A stretch of DNA of 64,000 nt from Streptomyces sp. NBC_01353 (GCF_036237275.1 NZ_CP108352.1:8395501-8459500); one strand, 5' to 3'. Positions 50,434 to 60,039 are shown, counted from the first letter of the stretch. Numbers and translations are program-made. The notes: generated from the letters alone by a model not told the origin.

Positions 50434-51164
50434 CCGCGTTCCCCATCCGTAGCGCCATCGGTTTGCCGTACCACGATGGCCCGTCGGCGGGCCCACGATC
50501 ACCACGGCGTGCCCTGTTCGAGGTCGGTTCCCTCGGACGGACGCGGTCCAGCCCATCGTCTGCCGCGAAATCCCAGGCCAGGATCCCTTCACGGCCGGCT
50601 CACGTACGAAGTCGGGGGCCGTCGCGTCCGACGGCCCCCGTTCCGGGTGATCTGCAGCAGGTGGCGGTCGCGGTGTCGTTGCCGCGTGCGTTGCTGCCGG
50701 CCCGGCGATTCAGATGATGCCGGTCCCGGACGACGGGACCGCGCTGCTAGCCGATCACCCCACCCATGCCCAGTCAACGCCGCAGCAGCCACACCAGTTA
50801 CGGGACAACCTTTAGCCTCCGGTCACTTCCCGCTTTCCCCTTCGAGCCTGCCGTCCTGCATGAGGTGCGTAGGCGGGGTAGGCGCGCCGGACACCGGGGT
50901 GCGGCCTGGTCACCAGAGGCCGCGACGGGTGGTTCCACGGCCAGCTGCGCCGGCTGGGAACGCGGCGACGGGTGTCACGGGCTGCTTGGGATGCTCCCAC
51001 CTCCCTCGCTTTCCGGTGCTCGGCGAGGGCTGTGTCGCGTCGGCCGGTGGGGCTGCCGTGTGGGTGAGGTCCCTGTGTGGCAGCTGCCGAACAGGGCGGC
51101 CGAACGGAATAGTTCTCCGCGAACGCAGGATCGGATTCAGGGTGCAGACCTGGAAGGATGTGTC
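50434..51164. other. Gene-free region with one strong hairpin
   Basis: 730 bp without a supported gene. A perfect 12-bp hairpin lies at 50613-50640 (CGGGGGCCGTCG with CGACGGCCCCCG, loop CGTC), so something to one side of it is or was transcribed toward it; no partner gene is evident. Confidence 0.5.
50613..50640. terminator. Hairpin (12-bp perfect stem)
   Basis: CGGGGGCCGTCG and CGACGGCCCCCG with a four-base loop. It lies 180 bp upstream of the amidohydrolase start and 525 bp before the next + gene, so the gene it ended may be lost. Confidence 0.7.
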
Positions 51165-51689
51165 GTGGACAGTTCTTTGCTGGCCCAGATCGAAGTAGCC
51201 GTTGGCAAGGGGAAGGTTGTCGTCTCGGCGGACGACGACGCGGTCGTGGCCCTCGTGCAGGAGACCATCAAGAGCGGTAGAACCGCTTCCTTCTACCTGT
51301 CGCGTGAGCAGGCCCGCACCCTCCGGGACCTGCACTGGACGCCTGAGCTCGTCAAGGCCTCCCGGCTCGAACCGGTGTCGGCCGAGGAGAAGGCGCGGAT
51401 CGAGTCCGAGCTGGGGATCGCGGACATCGGTGCCTTCCGGTTCGGCCGCTTCACGTGCAAGCAGGGCCACGAGTTCGGCGCCTTCGACTTCCTGCAGCTC
51501 GGAATCCGGGAACACGGGCCGGACGCGGTGAAGGCGATCTTCGAGCTGAAGAACGCGGCCTTCCTCCGCGTCAACCCGTACTTCGCCGTCAACTGCGCCA
51601 CCTGCGACCAGCCGATGGAAGGGGGCATCACGTACGAGGGCGACACCTACGCCGGCTGCTCCTACCCGGACCCACCGGTCTGCGTGTAG
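51165..51689 (+). CDS. Conserved Cys-rich hypothetical protein
   Basis: 174 residues from a GTG after GGAAGGATGTGTC. The N-terminal 100 residues are helical and acidic (VVVSADDDAVVALVQETIK, then LSREQARTLRDLHWTPELV). The C-terminus has Cys in RFTCKQGHEFG, VNCATCDQP, TYAGCSYP and PPVCV, arranged like a zinc ribbon or a mono-nuclear metal site. No family recognised. It is flanked by IS debris on the right. Confidence 0.75.
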   Translation: MDSSLLAQIEVAVGKGKVVVSADDDAVVALVQETIKSGRTASFYLSREQARTLRDLHWTPELVKASRLEPVSAEEKARIESELGIADIGAFRFGRFTCKQGHEFGAFDFLQLGIREHGPDAVKAIFELKNAAFLRVNPYFAVNCATCDQPMEGGITYEGDTYAGCSYPDPPVCV

Positions 51690-52150
51690 CCGCCTCTGCC
51701 GTGGTGGCCGCGGTCGACATGGCGGGCAGCCTGGCGGACATGCTCGCCATCCTCGGCGAGGACGACCGCCGGAGCGACGTCCCCGCCTGGAGTCCGACCT
51801 CCGCGGCCTCCGGGTCACCTTCCCTTCCAGCGCCCGGTCCAGCTGGCATGCGAAAGACGATCACCACAGTCGCTTTGAGGCCCCGTGGCCGAGGGGGCGT
51901 CATGTGCATCCTCAGCGAAGCCCCATGGCTGAGCACGCACTTGGCCAATCGGGCCAACTGCAGCGCTCAGTCACAGACGTCGAAACCCCTTGGCGCCCCG
52001 AGTGCTGGCTATATCGAGCAGTAGCGACGTCACTTGTCGATGAGTTTGGGAGGCGCCCAGAACCACGGTCGGGTGATGTTGATGAGCTTGGGAGGCATGG
52101 CGGCTCTTGCCAGGGCAGCATCGGGATGCTCTTGGTGAAAGGTGCTGGTC
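51690..52150. other. Gene-free region
   Basis: No supported gene. Near 52050-52110 the sequence resembles the upstream part of the IS21 remnant that follows. Confidence 0.4.
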
Positions 52151-52307
52151 ATGCCGCAGATGTCGAAGGTCGAGCTGTACGCGGCGATCCGGCGTGAGCA
52201 TCGTCGACCGCCTCACCTTCAACGGCACCATCATCGAGACCGGCACAGACTCCTACCGCATCGCCAGCACCCGCGCACGAGCCGAGGAGCCCGCCAAGGC
52301 CGGCTGA
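52151..52307 (+). mobile_element. IS21-type remnant: istA start joined to istB end
   Basis: The first codons read MPQMSKVELYAAIRREH, the start of an IstA transposase. In another frame, immediately after, comes SIVDRLTFNGTIIETGTDSY, then RIASTRARAEEPAKAG and a stop, the end of the IstB ATPase. About 2 kb between them is missing, so this is an internal deletion derivative. Confidence 0.7.
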
Positions 52308-52365
52308 CCCCTACGTTCCTCGACGGCCAGCCGTCCTGGCGTTTGCGGTGTCCTTGGAAGAGGTC

Positions 52366-52776
52366 TCAAGAATCGAGTACGGCGGCGACGGCCTCGATCT
52401 CGACCAGTTGGTCCTTATAGCCGAGCACGGTGACGCCCATCAAGGTGCTGGGAACGTCATGGTCGGCGAACGAGTCCCGGACTACCTGCCAGGCGGCCAC
52501 CAGGTCCTCCCGCCGGGCCGTAGCGACGAGAACCCGTGTGCTGATGACGTCCTGGAGTGACGCACCTGAGGCAGTAAGAGCGGCCTCCATGTTCTCGATG
52601 GCTTTCGCTGCCTGGCCCGCGTAGTCCCCGATCGCTGCTGTGGAGCCGTCATCGTTCAGCGGACACGCCCCAGCGAGGAAGATCAGGCGTGACTCGGCGG
52701 GCGCCGTGGCCGCGTAGGCGTACTCGGCGACGTCGGACAGGGAGGCGGAGCGGATCAAAGTGATGGCACGAGCCAC
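52366..52776 (-). CDS. RidA/YjgF-family protein
   Basis: 136 residues from the GTG at 52776, which follows GGAAAGGA at 10 bases. It opens MARAITLIRSASLSDVAEY and contains LIFLAGACPLNDDGSTAAI and STLMGVTVLGYKDQLVEIEA, the RidA trimer fold. The conserved Arg that binds substrate carboxylate lies in STRVLVATAR. RidA proteins deaminate reactive enamine/imine intermediates; other members have different small-molecule roles. An ATG at 52797 is an alternative start. Confidence 0.87.
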   Translation of the reverse strand: MARAITLIRSASLSDVAEYAYAATAPAESRLIFLAGACPLNDDGSTAAIGDYAGQAAKAIENMEAALTASGASLQDVISTRVLVATARREDLVAAWQVVRDSFADHDVPSTLMGVTVLGYKDQLVEIEAVAAVLDS

Positions 52777-52797
52777 GGTCGTGGGGTCCTTTCCCAT

Positions 52798-53375
52798 CGG
52801 ATGTTGAGCGCGGACATCCTGCCAACGGCCGGTTGGCTTCCGCCTTCCCTTTTCTCGCCGCGCCACGGGAACGCCGTCATTTCTGCTCGACATTCACGAA
52901 CCGCATGATCACCAACTGACTCCGGAACCAGTCGACAAACGCTGTTGCTAGACATCAACGAAGCCAAGCGGGCAGACTCCACTTCCGAGTCCGGGTCGTC
53001 ACGGTCATTGCGTCCTGACCTCAGGTCGCGGCGGGCTAACGAATCGGTGACGTCCGTGGCGCGGCCAGACGCGGACTCAAGCCGTCGTCGTTGTCCGACA
53101 CGTGACCACTCCCCACAGCGAATCCGCTGCCTCCTTCGCCGGGCTCACGGGAGCCTACTGGCTCCAACGGCCTGACCATCGGGACGCCGAATGCGCGAGC
53201 TGCAGTCGCCTGATGCGCCCTGACACCCGGCAGCCTCCGCAAGCTGCGGCCGTGACGCGGCTGGCGATGCATCGGTGCCGCACTGCTCAACGTCGTGCGC
53301 GGCTGAGCCTGACGAGCTCGTGCCTGGTTGGCAGTTGCGCGTCGAGTAGCGCGATTCAGCAGGTCTTCACATTCG
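52798..53375. other. Gene-free region
   Basis: Lower-GC promoter-like sequence next to the RidA gene (52870-52980), then nothing recognisable. Confidence 0.4.
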
Positions 53376-54200
53376 CTGCTCGGCCATCAGGGTGGTGGTC
53401 TGCTGGTGGGACAGCAGACCGGCGATGGCCTGGATGGTGTCGGTCATGTGCTCGCGGCGGCCGTGGCGACGGGCGAGGGCTCGCCAGTTCTTCAGATGGG
53501 CGATGCCGTGCTCGACCCGGATGCGGCGGGATGAGTGGGCTTTTGCGCCGGCGTTCATCCACCTCCTCGTACCAGTCCGGGGCATTCTTCTTGAACTTGC
53601 GGTGTGGCGGCGTCATCACTCGCCCCCCGGTCCGGGCGCCGAGCCCCTGATAGCCGGCATCAGCGAGGATTTCGACGTCGGGTCCGTCTGCCAGCAGCTT
53701 GACCAGCCCTAACTCGCGGGCATGCGTGATGTCCGCGCAGCTGGCCGGCTGGGCGGGGCTGCAGAACAGCAGCCTTCCGTCGGCGTCACTGACGACCATC
53801 GACTTCACCGCGTACTGCTTGTTCGTGCCGGAGATGAACTTCTCCCGGTCCTTCCGACCCGCGGCAGGTCTGAGGACCCCGACCTCTGTGCCGTCAATGA
53901 TCCCGGTCTGCCCGCTCGCGCCGAGAAAGTCGACGACCTCAGCAAGGGAACGCAGGCGGATTCCGGTTGCGACAGGCAACCGCGCGAGGCGAGCAGTGGC
54001 CGCACCTCACCGATTGCGCGCGTGATCGTGGAACGGTCGACACCGAATCAACAGGCCAGCACGTCATGGGTGACACCGTGGCAAAGGTGGACGAGCGTGG
54101 CCAGCAGTCGATCGACGAAGACCAACTTGTGTTTGCACCGGCGCCCACGGCCCGGCGTCGTGGGCGTGACGTGAGAACAGCCTGGTGCCGTTCATGCCAC
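53376..54200 (-). pseudogene. IS5-type transposase with several frame breaks
   Basis: The minus strand reads, in switching frames, VFVDRLLATLVHLCHGVTHDV, FGVDRSTITRAIGEVRPLL, then VVDFLGASGQTGIIDGTEVG with KQYAVKSMVVSDADGRLL (catalytic Asp region) and LADAGYQGLGARTGG. The end is RVEHGIAHLKNWRALARR and HMTDTIQAIAGLLSHQQ. At least three shifts are needed, so the gene is dead. Clear terminal repeats were not found. Confidence 0.75.
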
Positions 54201-54343
54201 AACGGACCAATCTCCGACCTCGGGCGTCAGCCCCGTGATCCGTTGGATCCCAATAATCGCTGCACGGGCCCGAGTCCCCACCACACCGGCCGTGATCAAC
54301 GATCACGGGGCAGGCACACCACTGCCAACCATGCACGAGCTCG

Positions 54344-55048
54344 CTAGGCGCTCGCGGGGATCTTTGTGTTGTCCTCGTCCGCCGTTGCGGCCGGAACAGG
54401 CGTGGTGTCTGCCTGGGTGGGTGCGGGCTTGGTGTACATCACGGAGCCCTGCTGGGTTCCCTTCTCGATGACGCCCTTCCTGGTCAGGCTCTCCAGGTTG
54501 TTGCGCACGACCTGGATGGACGTCGCACGCTCGGGGTACGCCTGGGTGAGTTCGGTGCGGATCTCGCTGACCATGCGGGGCTCACCGGCACGCTTGGTCA
54601 GGATGCCCTCGATGAGTTCGCGCAGCGGGGGCTCCGCCGTCTTCTTCGTCGCGGGTGTCTCGAACCCTGTGGCCTTCTTCGTCGTGGCCTTCTTCGCGGC
54701 AGTCTTCTTGGCGATGGTCTTCTTCGACGCGGTCTTCCGGGCGGGCTTGTTGGCGGCCTGCCTCGGCTGCGGAACGGCAGCCTCGTCCGGTTCAGCAGGC
54801 GCCGGGGTGGTGCTCTGAGGCTCAATCGGTGCGGGTACGGGTGTCGCCTCGGTTGCCGTGGGTGTCGCATCCGGGGCCGGCGGCATCGTTCCCAGCATTT
54901 CGGCCAGCCACTTCTCGTCCGTCTTCAGCCGCTCCAACCGTGCCTGGAGCCCAGCGAACTGCCGGGCGATGTCCTCCTGCTCCGACCGGTTCTCCTCGAG
55001 GTCCTTCGCGAACCGCTCCGCATACACGAACTGAATGTTCTCGGCCAT
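54344..55048 (-). CDS. Coiled-coil, Lys/Ala-rich, winged-helix protein
   Basis: 234 residues. The N-terminus is a likely coiled coil (FAKDLEENRSEQEDIARQFA, then GLQARLERLKTDEKWLAEML, about 12-52). A Pro/Thr/Ala linker leads to a histone-H1-like tail with KKTIAKKTAAKKATTKKAT (about 108-127). A winged-helix-like C-terminus follows (PPLRELIEGILTKRAGEPR, then VVRNNLESLTRKGVIEKGT, about 140-205). This layout suggests DNA or RNA binding with a basic tail as in HupS-type or Rho-like actinobacterial proteins, but it matches no family I know. It is divergent from the WhiB gene by about 350 bp. Confidence 0.78.
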   Translation of the reverse strand: MAENIQFVYAERFAKDLEENRSEQEDIARQFAGLQARLERLKTDEKWLAEMLGTMPPAPDATPTATEATPVPAPIEPQSTTPAPAEPDEAAVPQPRQAANKPARKTASKKTIAKKTAAKKATTKKATGFETPATKKTAEPPLRELIEGILTKRAGEPRMVSEIRTELTQAYPERATSIQVVRNNLESLTRKGVIEKGTQQGSVMYTKPAPTQADTTPVPAATADEDNTKIPASA

Positions 55049-55401
55049 GGCAGCTCAATCTCCTTCGCCTGGTGTGTTACTGCCGGATGCTACGCACCAC
55101 AGACACCATGTAGGTGGGTTCCTACGGGGTCACCCTTACGAGAGGTGGCCACAGACGACATCCCGGCACTGAAGAGCGCGGTATCGCGCCTCCACCACCG
55201 GACGTACTAGACGGAGCCTGAATGCCGGGCAGGGGCTGCGGACAGTCACCCGGCACGGGGTAGCCCGCAAGCCGAAGAGTGCCCCGTCATGCAACGCGCA
55301 ACCTGAATCAGCCAAGTCCTGCGCTACGGGTGAAACCACAGGCCGTCCGTGACCACGGGCCGCATAGGCTCGCTGCTGATGTCGATGGGGGAGGGGACGA
55401 C
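55049..55401. other. Intergenic region between divergent genes
   Basis: Holds the promoters of the winged-helix protein (minus) and WhiB (plus). No other gene or clear operator found. Confidence 0.5.
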
Positions 55402-55692
55402 GTGACCAGCGTGGAGGTCCAGTGGCGCGAGGAAGCAGCGTGCCGGTCCGCGGACCCGGAGGAGCTGTTCGCCGAGGCCGCGCGGCAGAACCGCGCCAAG
55501 TCGGTATGTGCGGGCTGCCCGGTACGTACAGAGTGCCTGGCCGAGGCCCTCGACAACCGGATCGAGTTCGGCGTGTGGGGCGGCATGACCGAACGCGAGC
55601 GTCGCGCCCTGCTGCGCCGCCGACCCAATGTCGCATCCTGGCGCAACGCACTGGAATCCGCCCGGGACACTGCGATGCCCAGGGCAAGCTGA
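55402..55692 (+). CDS. WhiB-family transcription factor
   Basis: 96 residues from a GTG after GGGGGAGGGGAC. The four cluster-binding Cys are in EAACRSADPE and KSVCAGCPVRTECLAEAL (C...CxxCxxxxxC). The G-V-W-G-G turn that follows (EFGVWGGMTERERR) and the basic C-terminus (RALLRRRPN) are diagnostic. WhiB-like proteins hold a [4Fe-4S] cluster and work with the principal sigma factor in development, redox or antibiotic response. Which paralogue it is cannot be told. Confidence 0.92.
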   Translation: MTSVEVQWREEAACRSADPEELFAEAARQNRAKSVCAGCPVRTECLAEALDNRIEFGVWGGMTERERRALLRRRPNVASWRNALESARDTAMPRAS

Positions 55693-56140
55693 GCGACGCC
55701 GGGGGCGTTGGCCGGGGGCTCAAGAGGCTCGTTCCATCGTCTGCCTGTCGGCAGTAGGACGGATGCGATGTGGTTGCGCTCCCACTGTCGGCAGCAGGCC
55801 CGGGTGCGACTAACGCCAGCCATTCCGTTGCCGTGTTGGGGGCTGGTTGATCACAGTTCTCCCTATTCGTCGTATGCCCCGCCGTACGCGGAGCCTCGGG
55901 GAGAGGCGGTTTTCCCACGCGCCCCGGCGACCGCCCCGGGCTCCGGCTCACCGGCCATGCCCGCGCGGTCGCCGCCGATGTCCGGCGCAGCGCGAACCAG
56001 CTGCCGAAGAACAGCGGGCCCAGGCACTCGCCGGCGTCGAGGGCCCGGGTACTCGCCGACGCCGTCCTGCGCGAGGCAGAAGGCTGGTGTCCGCGACGTT
56101 GGAAGGAACCGTGCTGCGTCCAGAACCCGCGCCCGCCTAG
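55693..56140. other. Gene-free region
   Basis: The + strand around 55950-56090 reads LTGHARAVAADVRRSANQL, then ASRARVLADAVLREAEGW, a helical phrase that may be the end of a lost gene. Nothing complete. Confidence 0.35.
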
Positions 56141-57368
56141 GGCCTGTCTCTTTGACTTCACGGTGGTCGGGCCACGTGCGAGGGTGGTGGCCATGCCGCA
56201 GCTTGGTCACCGCCTCCGATCCTTCAAGTTCACGTTCGGGCTTGCCCCGACGGGCTTCGCTGCATGCCGGGAGACAGGTGCCCCGGCTTTGGAGCACGCC
56301 CTGGCGGATAGGGCGACGCTCTGTGGCATCCCTCGGCGCCAGGTGACGGTCTATCGGCATCTGTTCGTCGCGAAGAGGTTCAGAAGTTGCTCGGACTGCA
56401 GGGTGAAGGCAGTCGACGCCGCGTCCATGCCCTGAGTCAGGCATTCCCTGGCGAGCGGGCGTCCTCGGCTTTCCGTGGTCGCGTCCAGATCAGGATGGCT
56501 GCGAGGTGGAGTGCGCCCTCGTAGGCGATGGCGAGCTTGTCCGTTCGCATGGCGAGGCCGCGCCACTGCTTGATGCGGTTGATGCACCGCTCGACGGTGT
56601 TGCGTTGCTTGTATGCCTCCGCGTCGAAACTGGGCGGACGACCGCCGGCCCGGCCTCGCCGGAGACGGTGCCCGACCTGGTCAGAGGGCTGCGGAATGAC
56701 GGCCTGGATGCCTCGGCGGCGAAGATGCCGCGGATTGCCCGGGATGAGTAGGCCCGGTCTGCAAGGACGACATCGGGTCGCGTTCGTGGCCTGCCCAGGC
56801 CGGTGCGCGGGACCCTGATGCGGGGCCATGACCGTCTCGAAGGCCGGCGCGTCGCCAGCCTGGCCCGCGGTGACATGCAAGGCCAAGGGCCGTGCATGAC
56901 CGTCAGCGGCGAGGTGAACCTTCGTGCTCAGGCCGCCCCGTGAGCGTCCGAGTGCGTGATCGGCGGGTTCAGTCTCGTCGAGTGCCCCCTTTCCTGGCCC
57001 CGGCCGCGTGCTGGTGAGCCCGGCAGACAGTGGAGTCCACCGACACGGCCCATCCCACCTCGTCAGCAGCGTCCGCCTGGGCGAGGACGGCAGCGAAGAT
57101 CCGTCGCCAGGTGCCGTCGGCAGCCCACCTGATCAGGCGTTTGTGAGCGGTCTGGAACGCACCGAGCTCGTGGGGTAGGTCCCGCCAGGGTGAGCACGCG
57201 CGGTACTTCCACGCGATGGCCTCCAAGGTCCGGCGGTGGTCAGCCCACCGCCGTCCACGGACCGGATCGCCCGGCATCAGCGGCTCGATCCGGTCCCACA
57301 TCGCATCAGTGATCACTAACCGGACAGACACATCCGATCAACTGATCAACCCATCAAGGAGACACGCT
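56141..57368 (-). mobile_element. IS5-family (IS427-like) element with CTAG flanks
   Basis: The left end after CTAG (56137-56140) is GGCCTGTCTCTTTGA; the right end, reverse-complemented before CTAG (57369-57372), is AGCGTGTCTCCTTGA. The transposase lies on the minus strand. About 300 bp lie between the left end and the transposase stop, more than usual for this group. Confidence 0.8.
56437..57331 (-). pseudogene. IS5-family transposase, two or more frames
   Basis: The first frame from 57331 reads LVITDAMWDRIEPLMPGDP through VGWAVSVDSTVCRAHQHAAG (first Asp) to GGTRRD. The second part, in another frame, has LSTKVHLAADGHARPLALHV and, after a further irregularity, KQRNTVERCINRIKQWRGL (catalytic Glu) to the end. 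The first junction can be the normal frameshift of IS427-type elements; the segment around 56700 has lost the D-K-A-Y type phrase in frame, so the copy is probably inactive. Confidence 0.75.
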
Positions 57369-57684
57369 CTAGTCTCCGCCCCCTCTACGAACGGCTCGGT
57401 CGGCTGGAGGCCGCGCCCGCCCCGGAGAGGGGGCCTCGCCCGCACCTGGCACTGGACGAACCTGCTCGTCTTTGCCCTCGATCACGAAACCGGCGCCCAT
57501 CCGATGCGACCGCCTGCCCGAATCCCGAAACCCTTCACCAGCCACACCAAAAAAGGTTTCGTCGGCAAGCCGACGGACCCTCATGAACGATCGATGTTAG
57601 TCGACATCCCTTGGAAAAGCCCATGCCTCATGCGAGGATGTTGCGAGGTGGATGAACGCGATGTAGACGAACGCGAGGTGGGTT
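57369..57684. other. Gene-free region
   Basis: No supported gene; the base composition falls toward 57600-57684, where the promoter of the next gene is expected. Confidence 0.4.
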
Positions 57685-57945
57685 ATGGCAGACGATTCCG
57701 CACCCGATTCGCCGAAGAATATCTCGGATCGAGATCTTGCGCGCCTACTGAAACGCGGTACAGATGAACTTGCCGATGATCCAGCTGCGGCGGAAATCTA
57801 CGAGCGAATCCGAGACCGAGAGAACCTGGAAGAGGACCGAGATCACAGAGAGCGGTCTGATCGCTCCGCGGCCATCGGATTTCTGGTCGGGGCGCTCATT
57901 CTGGTCATTCTTGTCGTCGTTTCCATCGCAACCTTTGAGCCGTAA
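57685..57945 (+). CDS. Small C-tail membrane protein
   Basis: 86 residues. A charged N-terminal part (ISDRDLARLLKRGTDELAD, then IYERIRDRENLEEDRDHRE) is followed by one C-terminal membrane helix (AIGFLVGALILVILVVVSIA, about 63-82). A tail-anchored or regulatory small protein is likely; no family recognised. GC content is lower than average here. Its end overlaps the end of the facing glycosyltransferase-type gene by 41 bp. Confidence 0.7.
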   Translation: MADDSAPDSPKNISDRDLARLLKRGTDELADDPAAAEIYERIRDRENLEEDRDHRERSDRSAAIGFLVGALILVILVVVSIATFEP

Positions 57946-59047
57946 CGTAAGGCACAAGCAGGGGAATGAGTCCAGCTGCCGCGAACCCGGAGACTAGCGA
58001 TACTGTTGCATCTTCGAGATGTACCGAGTAGGCGACTGCTCCGAACGACAGCAAGGCAGACCAGAAATACATTACCAGCACCACCCTTGGATGGGTGTAT
58101 CCAATCCGCAAGAGGCGATGGTGGAAATGTTCCCTGTCCGCTACAAACGGTGACTGCCCGCGCAGGACGCGCCGCACCACCGCTATTACGAGGTCAGCGA
58201 GGGGGAGTGCGATGATCACTGATGGCAGGAGAAATGTCAGGTACACCGGGGTTGATGCATAGACAGTGTTGCGCTCGCCGCCCAGCTGCCTCGCAAGGGA
58301 ATCAGGATCCACCTGGCCCAGAAACGAGACGCAGGCACCTGCGAGGAGCAGCCCTAGGAGCATCGAACCGGAATCACCCATGAAGATGCGGGCCGGGTAG
58401 GCGTTGTGCATCAAGAAACCTACGCAAAGCCCGACTGTGACTACCGAAAGCATCGTCGCCGGAGCTGCTGCTTCTATGCCATAGCCGTACCAGAGTCGGT
58501 AGCAGTAAAGAAAGAGAGCGGCTCCAGCAATGGCAGCTACACCAGCTGCCAGCCCATCGAGGCCATCGATGAAGTTCACCGCATTGATCGATACCAGTAC
58601 CACTCCTACGGTGGCGATGAAATTAATGGGCGAGGGCAAAAGAACGTTCCCGATGCCGGGAATCGGAAGCCACAAGAGAGTTAGACCTTGCCATGACATC
58701 AGACCGGCCGCTAGAAGCTGTGCACCCAATTTTACAGGGGCAGTCAGCTCAATCCTGTCGTCAACCACCCCTGTAACCCATACCACCACGGCACCGGAGA
58801 AGACGGCTCGTACGTCGTTCAATACGTCGGAGTTATCGAAGGTGGGCAAGCGGGTGGCGATTAGCAAAGCGGCAGACAAGCCTGCGAACATGGCGATGCC
58901 GCCCATTCTCGGAATTGGAACCCTGTGCACGTCACGGGCTCGCACTCCGGGAACGCTTCCGGTCGCGACAGCCAGCCGACGGATGGGTTCCGACAGCAGT
59001 GTCGTTACGCCCGCTGCAATGCACAGCAGCAGGAGATAGTCCCGCAT
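57905..59047 (-). CDS. WecA/MraY-type polyprenyl-phosphate sugar-phosphate transferase
   Basis: 380 residues with about ten membrane helices. Diagnostic motifs: VHRVPIPRMGGIAMF, GVVDDRIEL (DDxxE-like), NAVNFIDGLDGLAAG (NxxNxxDGLDGL), FMGDSGSMLLG and DREHFHHRLL (HxHH). The enzyme joins a sugar-1-phosphate (probably GlcNAc-1-P) to undecaprenyl phosphate, starting a cell-wall polymer such as teichoic or arabinogalactan-like glycan. The gene has lower GC and unusual codon use for this window (for example many ATA, GTA and AGA codons), so it may be acquired. No other glycan gene is adjacent. Confidence 0.9.
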   Translation of the reverse strand: MRDYLLLLCIAAGVTTLLSEPIRRLAVATGSVPGVRARDVHRVPIPRMGGIAMFAGLSAALLIATRLPTFDNSDVLNDVRAVFSGAVVVWVTGVVDDRIELTAPVKLGAQLLAAGLMSWQGLTLLWLPIPGIGNVLLPSPINFIATVGVVLVSINAVNFIDGLDGLAAGVAAIAGAALFLYCYRLWYGYGIEAAAPATMLSVVTVGLCVGFLMHNAYPARIFMGDSGSMLLGLLLAGACVSFLGQVDPDSLARQLGGERNTVYASTPVYLTFLLPSVIIALPLADLVIAVVRRVLRGQSPFVADREHFHHRLLRIGYTHPRVVLVMYFWSALLSFGAVAYSVHLEDATVSLVSGFAAAGLIPLLVPYVTAQRLRWKRRQE

Positions 59048-59072
59048 GGAAATGACTCCTTGGGTCTACATG

Positions 59073-59109
59073 CCCGAGGGCAGCCGCACAGTACGCGGCT
59101 GCCCTCGGG
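59073..59109. terminator. Terminator hairpin (15-bp perfect stem)
   Basis: CCCGAGGGCAGCCGC (59073-59087) pairs with GCGGCTGCCCTCGGG (59095-59109). It lies between the secreted-protein gene (minus, ending 59119) and the transferase start, so it ends the former. Confidence 0.9.
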
Positions 59110-59118
59110 TCATTCAGA

Positions 59119-59541
59119 TCAGGCCCTGCCCCAGTCGACCACGCAGTCCTGGTCCCAGCCCGCCGAGACCCGGCACACCGTGATCTGAACGGTGGTGTTT
59201 TCCGGAATTTGACGCTCCGCGAGGAACTCTCCGCCGACGCAGAACGAGGTCGCGCCGTTGTTGTCCATGAGCGTGAGCTCGGGATGCGAGGAACCGCTCC
59301 ACGAGAAGTAGGCGCGGGCGGCCATGCCGTCCGCCTCCGTGTCGCAGACCTGGAACCTCTCCGGATCGGTCGACCCCGCGAAGACCGCCTTGCCGCCCTT
59401 CACGGAGCCGCCGTCGCCGGTGTATACGACCTTCGTCGTACCGGCAGCCTGAGCGGGGGTCGTGGCGAGCAGTAGAGCTGCGGGCACGGCAACGAGTGTC
59501 GCCGCCAAGCGCTTGGTGCGTATCATGCCAGTGGAGCGCAC
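59119..59541 (-). CDS. Secreted protein of unknown function
   Basis: 140 residues. A signal peptide (TKRLAATLVAVPAALLLATT, cleavage after PAQA near 32) is followed by a small beta-rich mature domain of about 108 residues with four Cys (FQVCDTEADG, TSFCVGGEF, ITVCRVS, DQDCVVDW) that can form two disulfides. No recognised family, but the layout is common in Streptomyces secretomes. M at residue 6 is an alternative start. A terminator follows 10 bp after the stop. Confidence 0.82.
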   Translation of the reverse strand: MRSTGMIRTKRLAATLVAVPAALLLATTPAQAAGTTKVVYTGDGGSVKGGKAVFAGSTDPERFQVCDTEADGMAARAYFSWSGSSHPELTLMDNNGATSFCVGGEFLAERQIPENTTVQITVCRVSAGWDQDCVVDWGRA

Positions 59542-60039
59542 TACATCCTCCAGATGTTGGGTTCCGATTCATGGGGACCCCTGGCCACTGCTTGCTGGCA
59601 CCCGGCCGGGGGTCTTTCCTTTTCTTTGCACGCCGAAAAAAGGCAGAGCTGGCGACCCTGCACGGCATACGGCGAGATGAACCACACTCGGCCATATCGG
59701 CCGGTGACGCATGCTCAGGAGATCTGCGCCCGCGCAGAATTAAGGCGCGGTCTGACACGCAAGAATGATTGCGGCACGCCAACGGGCCGCAGGCGCTACA
59801 CCCCCCAGAGCTTCGCCTAATCGTGCACGTGATCGAATAGAATGATCACGGCAGCGACGATACTTTAGGACCGTTACCGCCGCTACGGTAATTTTCGGTA
59901 CAACTTTGGCTCAATTTTTGGCAGTTCGGGATGGAAGGTAGGCGCCGCCGAACTACTGAGGTTGAACTCGTGGTGTCGTAGGGGCTGACGGCTGGCGGTC
60001 CGCTGCGGTATCACCGAGGGCGTGCGGCATCCACAAGGG
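59542..60039. other. Gene-free, AT-richer region
   Basis: No gene. GC drops between 59820 and 59940. It includes the promoter of the secreted-protein gene and probably the left end of the IS630 remnant that follows. Confidence 0.4.

Noticed and set aside
55136-56194. 352-residue minus-strand frame
   Set aside because: Overlaps WhiB antisense; no domain or motif.
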